DNA from: Zygnema circumcarinatum | Lineage: Eukaryota > Streptophyta > Zygnematophyceae > Zygnematales > Zygnemataceae | Length of the DNA stretch: 64,000 nucleotides | Assembly (NCBI GenBank): GCA_037447605.1 | Contig: CM074810.1 | Span: forward strand, 754,290-818,289 | Direction of reading: 5' to 3' | Part shown: in pieces, positions 12,729 to 22,729 of the stretch | How the letters are laid out: each line of letters begins with the position of its first letter | Numbering within the stretch: the stretch's first letter is position 1 | The notes under the pieces: model-generated | Told to the model about the DNA's origin: nothing | What the model saw: the letters and a program-made list of their open reading frames with translations, nothing else | The model's database searches: none | Made by a program: the position numbers and the translations under genes

Positions 12729-13830
12729 GGCGGCGCTGCCTGTGGATGATAGTGAGCGCTTAAACTCCTGATGAATGCAGATATGAGCCGATGCCTGACA
12801 GCCTGCTCCCTCCTAAAGCCGCAAGGAAACCCTAACCCTAACCCTAACCCTAATCCTAATTCTGAGGCTGGCTTCCATGGAGCTCTAAACTTCAGCCCTA
12901 AAACTAACCCTACTCCTAACCCTAACCCTAATCCTGAGACTGGCTTCCATGGAGCTCTACAGCCCTAACCCTAACCCTAATCTTCACCGGACGCACTTTC
13001 AAGCAGGCGGTCCATGTGAGCCGTCACATGCCGTATATCGCAGTTACGTTTTTTGACTGCAACTGTAACTGTCATGTGAACGTAACACAACGATCATTCC
13101 AAACTTCAATCTCTCCTCGTGTGAACGGGAAAAGACTCATATCGGATTCGGTATCAATATTATATCGAAGTATATCGTGCATCGGATATCTGCTGGTCAA
13201 CGAAAGTCAACAAAAGAGGACCTCCGGGAATCTCGTAACCGATTTCGTACCCAGTCCTGCGTTACGGGAACATATTTTGTCGGGAAGGGCAGATATGACA
13301 ACTGTACATTTTTGTCTTTTGCGCCATGTCTACAAAACAGACCAAATCTGATTCGTTTGACAGCCTGGCAGTCAGATAACTTCCGCTGAAAATACCAGGA
13401 CTTTTTATCGTCTAGTGACGTCGGATATTCTGCACCGAATCTGATTTCAAATCTGAAGTTTATCCAATCATTTAAACCTTGTCTTTTCAAACCACCAAAT
13501 CTGCATTACCAATCGGACACAAGCCTCAAAAAGCGCTTTCAAAAACGACAAATCCCTCTGATGCCCCCAGCATCACGGTTTGACCACGATCCTTTCGTAC
13601 AACTGTTCGTACATGCAAATCCGTACGCCCTGCCCCGCCCGCCCGGAAGGGTCCAGGCCCGTTCCCTATAAACACCCGCGGGCCGCCGGAGGCTCACCAG
13701 GTCCGGGCTTTAGCAGGCGGGGTTCAGAAGTCGCCGGGCTTAGGGAGCCTCGCTTCAAGAGAGGGAGAGAGAGAGCCTCGCTTCGAGAAAGAGAGAGAGA
13801 GAGAGAAAGAGAAAGGGAAAGAGAGAGAGG
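12729..13830. other. Divergent intergenic region between ELP2 and a small orphan gene
   Basis: About 1.1 kb separates the ELP2 ATG (minus strand) from the ATG at 13831 (plus strand), so promoters for both are expected here. It contains telomere-like repeats (annotated separately), AT-rich unassigned DNA at 13000-13560, and a GA-rich tract at 13757-13830 immediately before the ATG of the plus-strand gene. No further gene is seen. Confidence 0.55.
12828..12982. repeat. Interstitial telomere-like CCCTAA repeats with a 72-bp duplication
   Basis: Three blocks of CCCTAA units lie at 12828-12861, 12904-12934 and 12962-12982, with variants CCCTAAT and TCCTAAT. Between them the 19-bp sequence CTGGCTTCCATGGAGCTCT occurs twice, at 12868-12886 and 12940-12958, so the spacer plus repeats were tandemly duplicated with a 72-bp period. 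The unit is the six-base form, not the seven-base CCCTAAA of most land plants. Confidence 0.85.
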
Positions 13831-14454
13831 ATGTGGGCGGCGAAGGAGAGGACGAAGGGCCGCTCTTGGGACGACGGGCAGGGCGCCACGTGGCACCCTG
13901 CCGGGAAGCCAACGATGCGACAGGTGGCGCCCGGCCCGCTCGTGCGGACGCAGTCGCTGGACATGGAGCGGAGCCATGGACCGCCCGCGACGGAGACGGA
14001 GCCCTTCGACTTGGCGCACTTCCGGCGGCGGCTGGCGGCCGTGCGGAAGGGCGGGGGGCTGAACGCGGGGTCTCCCTTGCGGCCGCGGGGACAGCTGCCG
14101 GCAAACGGGGCGAGGGATTGGAGGACGGAGGAGGCCATGGATAAGGAAGGGAGGGAGAGGGAGAGGGAGAAGGGTTTCGGGCTTAAGACGCATCGTCTTC
14201 GAAACGTTTCCTATGATAGCCATACGCCAAGTTTGGAGAAAGCGGGAGGTGCGCAGCAAGGCGGTCCTTTCAGAGGTCCAGTGAAAGGAGAGCAGGAAAA
14301 ATCAAAAGTCGGCGCCATGCAGAAGCATGCGCAGCAGCCGAATCCTACGACGGAACATCCAAGTCCGAGACTGCGGCGGGAGACGTCAAGATTTGTCGTC
14401 CTCTTCGCAAGGAGTTGGGAGGCGAAGGTCGAATCGGCCTCCTCCAAAAACTAG
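13831..14454 (+). CDS. Small orphan protein sharing a motif with the gene at 22730
   Basis: A single open frame of 207 residues starts at the first ATG after a GA-rich leader. Two short blocks match the gene at 22730-23986: EPFDLAHFRRRLAAVRKG against DPYDLTAFRQRLAYERQ, and HRLRNVSYDS against NRLRKVTFAE, in the same order and at similar spacing. The rest is low-complexity (Arg/Glu/Gly). The matching gene is twice as long, so this copy may be truncated, or its end may lie in an unrecognised exon; the last 25 residues have no counterpart. No known domain is recognised. A tRNA-Asp follows 1.2 kb downstream, as at the other copy. Confidence 0.5.
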   Translation: MWAAKERTKGRSWDDGQGATWHPAGKPTMRQVAPGPLVRTQSLDMERSHGPPATETEPFDLAHFRRRLAAVRKGGGLNAGSPLRPRGQLPANGARDWRTEEAMDKEGREREREKGFGLKTHRLRNVSYDSHTPSLEKAGGAQQGGPFRGPVKGEQEKSKVGAMQKHAQQPNPTTEHPSPRLRRETSRFVVLFARSWEAKVESASSKN

Positions 14455-15697
14455 CAATTCAATCATAATTCTTTCAGTAACGATGCCGAACGATTTTTTG
14501 GCGATGTATGATGGCTGTATGTGCTGTGCAAGTGCTGAAGTAGCTTAGGATTCTTTTCAATGGCAAGCACTTTAGGATTGGATTTATTTTTTGCTAGTGT
14601 TCAAAAGCTATTCAAAAATATTTTGATACTTAGGTTCGTAACCTTTTTTGGTGTGAAGGATGTCCAATAATACTTGTTCAGTAGCAGCATAGGGCTCACT
14701 CAATACTTAGCCATTGAGTAGACTACTTGACAAAGTACCTATGTAAATTGTCAGGTTTACTGTATCGTTCGCTTGCCAAATTCGGGCTGTTTTCAGGAAG
14801 ACCGGTTCAGCAGTTTACGGAGTCCTTCTGCTAAGCTTTGTATATTACGATTGTACTTTGGTAATTTAATATCCATTTTTTTAGTGTGAAATTTGTAATT
14901 GGACATGCTGTGTCCATTCAACCAGACTTCGTTTGCACTTTCTTTGCTGTGAACTGTTTGCTCATCACGCTTTACGGTTGTTGCGTACCTGTTATTATGC
15001 TGCCTCAGAGCCAAGCTTTTCTCAGCATTCCGCGAAAATTGCCCTTCTTTTTGCTGCTAAAGCATTGTCCTTCAATTTCTAAAGAATTTTCTTGTCTCGT
15101 TCGTTCAGATGACAGTGTATAAGCTTTGCCCATGTTGCGTGTGCAACATGGCGGCATTCACGACCTAGCATTAGCAATATGATTGTTCTTTAGGACCTTT
15201 GTGTTGAAGATGTCAATCAAAAAACATGAAAGGGCTGACAGACCAAGCCGTGTAGCAGTATAGCCTCAGAGGTCCTCATATTATTACAGGCTCAAATTTT
15301 GAAGTAAGTGGGAGTGGCTGCATTGGAAGTGACGGCCATTTTTCGAAGGGACGCAGCGTCTCCCCCCCATGGACAGTGAAACCGCTGCAATGGTTGGGAC
15401 GATTCAACCATCGACAATGGTTGCCAACCGCCGATCCAATGGTTGGCGATCGATCACTCCCAAGGGCGGGGCCCCATCGCGCGTTTCGCCGCCGTGTGCC
15501 ACGCGTTTTCATCGCCCATCGGGGAACGTTGCTGACACAACATCTACGTGGCATCCACGTTGGTGCCACGTGGACGCCACGAGTTTCAAAAATCTCTCCT
15601 CGGATTTAACTCAAAATTGACGTTAAAATAAGAAAACTTAAATTAAAATTAATATGTAATTATTTAAATTTATTGTTATTCAACAACATAACACAGA
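14455..15697. other. Intergenic, AT-rich, with one dispersed-repeat copy
   Basis: No coding exon is supported. At about 15385-15490 lies a block with repeated AATGGTTGG/CCAACCATT words that resembles a block near 20880-20990, suggesting a dispersed repeat. ACGTGGCAT and CCACGTGGAC boxes occur at about 15545-15575. Confidence 0.55.
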
Positions 15698-15769
15698 TCT
15701 TCGGTAGTATAGTGGTAAGTATCCCCGCCTGTCACGCGGGAGACCCGGGTTCAATTCCCGGCCGGAGAG
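15698..15769 (+). tRNA. tRNA-Asp (anticodon GTC)
   Basis: 72 bases fold as a cloverleaf. The acceptor stem pairs TCTTCGG with CCGGAGA, including one T-G pair. The anticodon stem CCCGC/GCGGG surrounds CTGTCAC with GTC at 15731-15733. The T stem CCGGG/CCCGG surrounds TTCAATT. The discriminator base is G, as expected for tRNA-Asp. The internal A box (TAGTATAGTGG) and B box (GGTTCAATTCC) are present, and TTTTT follows at 15772-15776 as a Pol III stop. An identical gene lies on the minus strand at 25493-25564. Confidence 0.97.
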
Positions 15770-16705
15770 CTCTTTTTGGTGGGTTTTAGTCACTTTGAGC
15801 CTTTTTCCTTTTTCCATTCCTATGGGACCGCCCCCTGCAGAGGGGTATTTCGCAGAAGGGCTTTTGTGAAGGCAGTCACACTGCAGAGCTCTTTTCTTTC
15901 GTCCTTAGGTCCCCTTGTGACTTGTGAGCGGTTAAGAGTGGTTCTCGATGGTTGGCTTTGTCCATGCGCCTTTGATGGCATCGTCACTCGTTTTTTCTTG
16001 TCATCTTTTGTTTCTCTTAAAGAAGAAGAAAAATCGCAGCGCTGTGCAGCACTCAGCAGCTTCTTTCTTGGAGTCTGCCGACAAGACCTTTGCCTCGCTC
16101 CTGATTGGACAATGGATGCTCGTCTGGTAACGCAAGTACGGTACATTTTGGGGAAATTTTATGTTTTTTGAGAATTTGTTTGGGCAAAATTGTGGCGCCA
16201 ATACGCGCTCTAGTGCGCGGTCGTCCTCTTCCTCCATACAAAGGTCGCCAGGATGCAACAACAACACTTAAGCTGCGGAGAACTCACAAGTTACACAAAT
16301 TCGCTTCTCATAGAAAGGCAAAACGAAAAATTCGAAGTTCGGCATTGCATTCCAACGAATGGAGTTGGAACAAGTTGAATTCGCATCTTTCCTGAACCCT
16401 CGAATTCTCCAATTTCCGTAAAACATGACTACCCGGACTGACAACAAGCCCCAATCCTCTGGGTCATCTCTGACCTCCCCCACATCCCTCACAGATTTCG
16501 CAAAGAGGACAATACAAGGCACACATAGGACGACACGGGTCCTTCAAAAAAGGAAAAATCTACAAGCTTTTCAGTCAATTCTGCCCCAATTACAAGAGAG
16601 GGTGAGCGCAATGCCCTCCTGTGATAAGACCATGCAGCGAGCCCTGAAGCACGCTTATTATATCAACCCAAAGCCGGCTTATCTACTTATTATCACTACA
16701 ACGCT
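15770..16705. other. Intergenic after tRNA-Asp, no gene seen
   Basis: This lies between the tRNA and the 3' end of the minus-strand orphan gene at 16706. Frames at 16425-16709 (plus) are short and have no family resemblance. No RNA structure or repeat stands out. Confidence 0.5.
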
Positions 16706-18709
16706 TTAGCGTGATCCACGGAGCGGGCGAGGAGTTGCCGATCGTGACTGTGAAGGTGAGCATGAGGGGGCAGGAGGCAATGCTCGGGAGGATGCATTAC
16801 TCATCCGGGGGGGAACAGTGGCCCGCACAACTGGTCGTCTCTTTGGCCGCGTGAAGGGATGCCCACATCTCATTTCAGTGCCACCCAGTGACAAAACAGT
16901 AGTCGTAGACTTTGATTCATGGAAGCCATTGAACTGAGTGGACGCATCAACTTTACAGCTTTGAAATCGAGGTGTTCCTTCTCCCCTTCCCGTGTATCGG
17001 AATCGCGACGACTTATTGGAATTGCTCTCTTGTTCATAAAGGTCCTCCACCCGCATCCTCCGCATTAGTGCGAATTCCTCCGCAATGTTCAGTTTTGGAG
17101 CAGTCGGCTGAGAGGGCTCCAACTTTCGCCCTCCCATATCTGGCTCAAAAGTAAGAGACCGCCTTAATTCCCCATATCCGTGCTCATATGAACCTCCCGT
17201 ACTACTTGGGAGGTCGGCCTCCTCCTTGCTTATTCTCGTCGACGGAAGATCTACCTTCACCTGTTCGTCCTGCCTAACGTTCAGTTCTGAAGATAGGTCA
17301 ATGCTCTCCCGCAGTCGGTGCTCACCTCCTAATCGTAGAGGAGGAAGACAACTGTACTCTGCACTCGACTGTAGCCATTTGAAACCTTTACTTGCCTTAG
17401 CTTCTTCCTCAACTACCCTCCCCTTCCGAACACTCTGCTGATTGGATTTTAGGGTTGAGGTCTGTTGCTCAATCTTGCTTGAGTGCTTCGACCTTACCTT
17501 CTGTACCGAAATGCCTCCTATCTTCCCTTTCCGGAGTCGCGGCTTATATTCGACCTCTCTAAAATGTTCAACCTCGACCTCAAGTGCTGGAGAAGCCATC
17601 ACGTCTGCCCCAAACTCCCCATTTTCATGCAGGTTGGGAGACCTCCATTCTTCCGACGAAGGTAATCCTTCCCCCGCTTCCGCGCCGCCATGTTGTCGTT
17701 CACTGTCTTTAGTGCTGACATCATGCTCCACCTCCTTCGGTGGGAGTCTCCCTCCTCCCCGAGACAACCCCGCCCCTCCTGCCCCTGCTCTCGCCTGCCG
17801 CGTAGCGGACCATATCGTACGCTCCCCCCTAGACGCTGCCATATCTGAACCCTCAACAGACTTCCCCTCCGCAAACCCTACCATCTTCCTCCTTTCCACG
17901 CCGTTTCCCCCCCTGCTCACTCCTTCCCCGTTCACACCACAACTGCTGCAACTGCTCTGATCCGAGAGCTTCGGAGAATTCCAGACCCCTCTCTCTCCTC
18001 TCTCTCCATGGCACCGCGAGCAGTAGCTCTTACCTCCCCCATTACGTGGCCTCCCGCCGGCCCTACCAGGTGTCCCCAGCGGCCGCTTTGGAGTCGTCCA
18101 CGGAGAGTACTGATTGGTGGTGCTGCTGACGGGACTGCTGTCGGGTGACCACGATCCATATAAAGGGATCATCAGCGGAACGCTTTTCGTTTTCCTGAAC
18201 TGCATGGACTCCCTCGACTTCCGCATGGTCGCCTCTATGGCACGCTGCCACTTGCTCACTTCTCCGCCGTCACGTTTCCGCCGCCATGGACTCGACGATA
18301 TCGACTTCACGGGGCTCGCAGCTTCTCGCTGCCTTCCCCATAGCAGCCCCTTCCCGCCCTTTCTCTTACCATCCTTGCAGCTTTGTCCCTTCACCTCACC
18401 CGGACTCCCTCCCTCCCCTCTCTCCCCCTCTCCTCGCTCACTCAGGCATAGCCCCAAAGGAGAGACTCCCGCAGCTTTCCAGTCTCCCACTATCTCCTTC
18501 TCCACGAAGTCCGAAAGTGAGCGTCTCAGCCCGAACACACTCCCCGCCCCTCCCTCCCCCTCCCCCTTCCCCTGACCCCCTCCCCCTCCCCCTCCCCCTC
18601 CTCCTCCCGCATGAATCAACATCCATATGGAATCTCTGTCGGCTTTCTTCCGCAGCTCTCCCGTGCTCTGCCGGCTCAACATCGCCTCCTGCCATTCCGA
18701 CATCACCAT
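16706..18709 (-). CDS. Orphan low-complexity protein, about 667 residues
   Basis: A single uninterrupted frame runs from ATG 18709 (MVMSEW) to a TAA at 16706. The frame stays open further upstream through a GA-repeat, but without an ATG. Early residues include a Gly run and then an ordered-looking segment, GLRRSLSDFVEKEIVGDWKA. Two CxxC pairs (YCSRC and SCSSC, 22 residues between pairs) could bind zinc. Later come TPKRPLGTPGRAGGRP, an acidic/basic middle, and a Pro/Arg/Ser-rich tail. No enzyme or membrane motif is seen. The long intronless frame over about 2 kb argues for a real gene, with function unknown. RRKMVGFAEG faintly recalls the RKVTFAEN block of the gene at 22730, too weakly to claim kinship. 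Confidence 0.6.
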   Translation of the reverse strand: MVMSEWQEAMLSRQSTGELRKKADRDSIWMLIHAGGGGGGGGGGGQGKGEGEGGAGSVFGLRRSLSDFVEKEIVGDWKAAGVSPLGLCLSERGEGERGEGGSPGEVKGQSCKDGKRKGGKGLLWGRQREAASPVKSISSSPWRRKRDGGEVSKWQRAIEATMRKSRESMQFRKTKSVPLMIPLYGSWSPDSSPVSSTTNQYSPWTTPKRPLGTPGRAGGRPRNGGGKSYCSRCHGERGERGVWNSPKLSDQSSCSSCGVNGEGVSRGGNGVERRKMVGFAEGKSVEGSDMAASRGERTIWSATRQARAGAGGAGLSRGGGRLPPKEVEHDVSTKDSERQHGGAEAGEGLPSSEEWRSPNLHENGEFGADVMASPALEVEVEHFREVEYKPRLRKGKIGGISVQKVRSKHSSKIEQQTSTLKSNQQSVRKGRVVEEEAKASKGFKWLQSSAEYSCLPPLRLGGEHRLRESIDLSSELNVRQDEQVKVDLPSTRISKEEADLPSSTGGSYEHGYGELRRSLTFEPDMGGRKLEPSQPTAPKLNIAEEFALMRRMRVEDLYEQESNSNKSSRFRYTGRGEGTPRFQSCKVDASTQFNGFHESKSTTTVLSLGGTEMRCGHPFTRPKRRPVVRATVPPRMSNASSRALPPAPSCSPSQSRSATPRPLRGSR

Positions 18710-20869
18710 CGCCCCCTCTTCCAACCTCTCCCTCAACCCTTTCCCTCTCCCCTTCCCCTCACCCTCTCCCTCTCCTTTTCCCACCCACTCACCCCTCGCC
18801 CTGTCCCACTCCTTTCCCTCTCCTCTCCTCTCCCTCCTCTCTTCCTCTCCCACTCCTCTCCCTCTCCCTCTCCCTCTCCCTCCCTCTCGTTCACCCCTCG
18901 TTTCTCTCCCTCCCTCTCCCTCAGGGTGTCGGCGGGCGGGCGGGCGGGCGGGCGGGCGGGCGGGCAGGCCATGTGGGGAGGGGGCGACAAGCCGGCGGCG
19001 GCCGGCGAAGCGGCGGAAGGACCGGACCGCCGCGCGCGGGCTGCCCGAAAAACATTTAGCAGAGCCCTGCGGGCGGCGGGCAGCGGGAAAAGCTTCGCAG
19101 AAACGCCAGCGAAAAAATTTATTGAGGGAGTGGCACCACCGACATTTGGGACCGGCCGCGGAATTTCCGGGATCAACACGACAGCTGGCGCGAGGAAAAC
19201 TCGCCGTTGATTTATGACAGTAGTGGACGAGCGGTTGGGTGGGTAGATCGGGTGGTTCGGGTGGATCGGGTGGATCGGGTGGACCAGTGGCAGACTGGAA
19301 GGAATTTTGATTTTACGGGCAGGAAAAATATCGTTTTTTCTGCCCCCCCGCGGATGGTCAATGTGCGCGGGCGGTGGACCAGAGGGCCTCGATCGGATCC
19401 GGGCGGCAGGTCCAAAATTTCGTTTTGTCGCCTTCTTAACCGACAAATCTTACCACTGATGGAGGCGGCAAAGGCCGTACAGTATTATCCGCTGAAGTGG
19501 ATCCGACTGTTCCACTTGAGAAGACGGATTGGGATCAACTGTGCACTTCAGAAAACAATAAAGTAATATAATTACTCGCTTCGGTATGGATCTGATGGAA
19601 GTGGAATCCCATTCAAGTGGTTGATCTTCCGATCGGCGGAAGTCAAAGACGACAAATTCCATACGGCCGCATCCCAGCCGTCGGATGTGCCGCCGCCCTC
19701 TGCCGATCAAATTTTGGCAGCATTCGCAGCAATTGGTAATTACGCCGCAATACGTCAAACTTGGGATTCGCGTGGCGGGTGGCTCCGCCACGTCACAGGA
19801 GTCTGTTTGTCGTCTAGCGACAGCGCACTCGTCCACTTGCCGCTCAGGGGAGGACCGGAAACGGCTTCAAAAAACCCAGCGAGAACGACTGCTCCATGCG
19901 GCGGATTGGCCCCAGTTCCGTATTAGGACTTGCCATTTCCGGTTTTTTGAGGACCAACAATTACGGGAAGTGTCCCCACTGTGTGAACAATAGACGTCAT
20001 AAGTTTTCAATGTTTATATTTGATGACGTCATTGCCATTTTGTCGATCTGATTATCCAGCATAATCTGTCTTGTAGTGAGATCCCCCGCTTCCAGTGGTT
20101 TGTCGTTTTGCCCTGGTCGGTTGGCTGCTCCCAGTCGTGCCGCCAATGCCCGCGTGCGTTCCCGCGGGACTTTTGTCCGGACGCTCTCCTTTGGACGCTT
20201 GCGCGGGCCCACAGCGGGTACTATGCCGTACAGTATATTTGACGTTTGCTGCATTGGTACGTTTGTCAGGACCTTCGTCAACGGTACTGTTATGTACGGC
20301 GTAGTTTGTCGTACTATAATTGACAAAACTACAGTACAGTACTGTACTGTGGCTGTCCTAGACCGTACGAATGTTCCCCCAGTAAGCTCGGAGGTCGGCA
20401 ACTAATGGTCAAATGTTGGGGCCAATCTTGCCAATGGTTGGCTGGCCGGCCAGACAATTGCTCGACCCATTGGTCCATGTACAGCTGATGGCATCGCCAT
20501 TGTGAGATCAATGCCACATCTCTTCACCCATTGACAATCGGCAATCCAATGAAACGAACCATTGCCAATGGTTGGCAAGTGAATCGTTGCAACCATTGGC
20601 GATAGCTGGAACCACTTCAACAAGAACCAAAATGGCAACTGCCGACAAGGAGGTTCCAAACAATGGTCCGGCCCTTGAGGAGGGGCGAAGGGAGGGGGGT
20701 GAGAGTAAACTTACACGCGTGGTCGTAAGGTTGACACAGACCAAGTACTCCGGTAACATCGCAATCTTGTTGTGGCTCAATACCTTAGGAACTTCCTATT
20801 TCATGAAGTCTGACGCTCCCTAGCAATCTACGCTGTCAAAATTAAGATCAATGAAGACATTTTCAAGTA

Positions 20870-20995
20870 GGTGTTCCCAATGGTTGGAACAAGTCAATGG
20901 TTGTTGTATCGTTCCAACCATCGGCAATGGCCAACCAGTGGTCCAATGGTTGGCGACCACTCCAAGGCCGCGTCTCCATCGCTCGTTTCCAGGAG
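20870..20995. repeat. Dispersed AATGGTTGG-type repeat, second copy
   Basis: Words AATGGTTG, TTCCAACCATCG, GCAATGG, GGTCCAATGGTTGGCGA and CACTCC(C)AAGG appear in the same order here and at about 15385-15490, then CATCGC(T/G)CGTTTC follows in both. The two copies are diverged but collinear over roughly 110 bases. Partial relatives lie at 20400-20620. The class of element is unknown and no terminal repeat or target duplication is obvious. Confidence 0.55.
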
Positions 20996-22665
20996 ATTCG
21001 TCCGCGCGCGCTCTGCCGAACTGGCTGCAACCGCGCGGTGACCGCCGGTCGAGGTCGCGGCTCGCTGCCACTTGGGCCAATAACAATGCTGTCACGTGAC
21101 AAACGCTGATTGGCTTAAAGAAAAATCTTTTTTTGCAAATCCAGATGACACCTGCAAGGCTTCGCCCGTCGATTAACCCTAAAATTTGCTGATCGAACGG
21201 TCTCGCCTGCTGCACATTGCGCCGCCAAAGTAACGTTATTGGGCCACGTCATCACACATCTGATCTCCACCTCAAGATCGCAGGAAATCGGATCCTCCCA
21301 CTGACACCCAAGATTCTGCCACGGCACCTTCAAGCCCCGATCGTGCTCGCTGAGTTGGCACTATCGGACGGTCGTGAACAGTTCCCGGTCTCGCCAATGT
21401 CGTGACAAGATCTTGTCCGCTAGCGACTCGTACAGTACATTTTGACCATCTTCCCTCGAGATGCACCGACACGTCTGACCGTACTGAAAGGAGATCTCGC
21501 GCTTTGACTTTCGCAATAACTCAACCTGATGACCAATTATAATCATCCACGTGTCGTACAAGACAGAATAATCTGTCGCTGTCTGCGACGTGACGTTCTG
21601 ATCACCTGGCCAGATTCAGCCTCCCCTACCTGTCGTTATAGCAAACGACGTGGAAGTTGCGGCTGCGGCGGAGGCGCCAACAGCCGCCCACCGCGCGCGC
21701 TTTCGGCCCGAATGGAAGGTGCCGTACAGATCCAGTCAGCACGCCACGTCAGATAATATGCACGCGTGGCAGTCGCGGAATGGCTCCAGTCGGCGGGTAC
21801 CGTCCGTCGCTTTCACCGCCTTTCGAAAAGGCTTTCTTTTTCCACTCAAATTTCACTCTCTCTCACTCACTCCCTTCCTCTCCCGTTCTCATATTTTATC
21901 CCTCTCTACCTCTCTCCCCAATCTCGCTCTCGCTCTCTCTCTCTCTCTCTCCCTCACCCCCTCTCTTCCTTGTACACGTTCTATCCCATCACAGATATGC
22001 AACGATTTAGCACGCAAGTATTCAGATAGCCGACCCTGCTTGAAACCCTTACAATGTTATGCCGACCCTTCCCATAAGTGACCACCCCCATCCTCAGACC
22101 CCATCCAAAATACGTGGCAGCCGCCGACTGCCAAAAGCAGCAACCGCCCAACGCACACTTTGGCTCCTCTGGCGAGTCCCTCCGTATAGCCTTCCGATGC
22201 CAAACTGAAATCACTTCACGCGAGTTCCTTGTCCGTACTTCGAACTGAATCAGGTCTGTGTACAGTACTTGGAATCACTGTACCTGTATCTGAACTGTGA
22301 CACTTCAACTCCTACACTGTGAATCAACGTTACCCTCTCTACCTCCTCCCGCCCGCTCTCCCCTTCACTCCCACCCATACCCCGTCCCCCTCTCTCCTCC
22401 CCCCTCCTCCCTCCTCCCTGCTCCCTCCTCCCTCCCCCGTCCCCCTCCGTCCTCCCCCCTCCACCCCCCCCCCCCTGCCCTTCCCTCCCCCTCCCCTCTT
22501 CCTCCCCCTCCCACTCTCCCTCTCTCCCACTCTCAATCCCTCTCCCTCCCCATCACCTTTCCCTACTCTTCCTCTCCTCTCCCTTCCCTCCCCACTCCCT
22601 CTCCCTCTCCCTCTCGCTCTCCCGCTCCCCTCGCCCCCCCCTGCCCACTCCCTCCCCCTCTCCCT

Positions 22666-22675
22666 NNNNNNNNNN
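22666..22675. other. Assembly gap, ten Ns
   Basis: Ten N bases interrupt a CCCTCT repeat just upstream of the ATG at 22730. The true length of the repeat is therefore unknown, and the leader of the following gene cannot be fully read. Confidence 0.99.
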
Positions 22676-22729
22676 CCCTCTCCCTCTCCCTCTCCCTCTC
22701 CCTCTCCCTCTCCCTCCCCCTTTCCACCC

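Larger units (their letters stand above)
18710..22729. other. Long intergenic region with simple repeats and dispersed repeats
   Basis: Four kilobases without a supported gene. 18720-18930 is CCCTCT-like DNA upstream of the minus-strand orphan. 18935-18965 is a GCGG/GGGC tetranucleotide run. 19236-19285 has TCGGGTGG repeats. 20400-20620 and 20870-20990 carry many CCAATGGTTGG-type words related to the block at 15385. 21840-21960 and 22340-22728 are CT-rich, the latter leading up to the ATG at 22730. Long frames within the CT-rich parts are repeat artefacts. Confidence 0.55.

Noticed and set aside
22319-22729. Upstream extension of the gene at 22730 through Ser/Pro repeats
   Set aside because: The extension has no ATG that precedes normal composition and crosses an assembly gap, so the ATG at 22730 was preferred.
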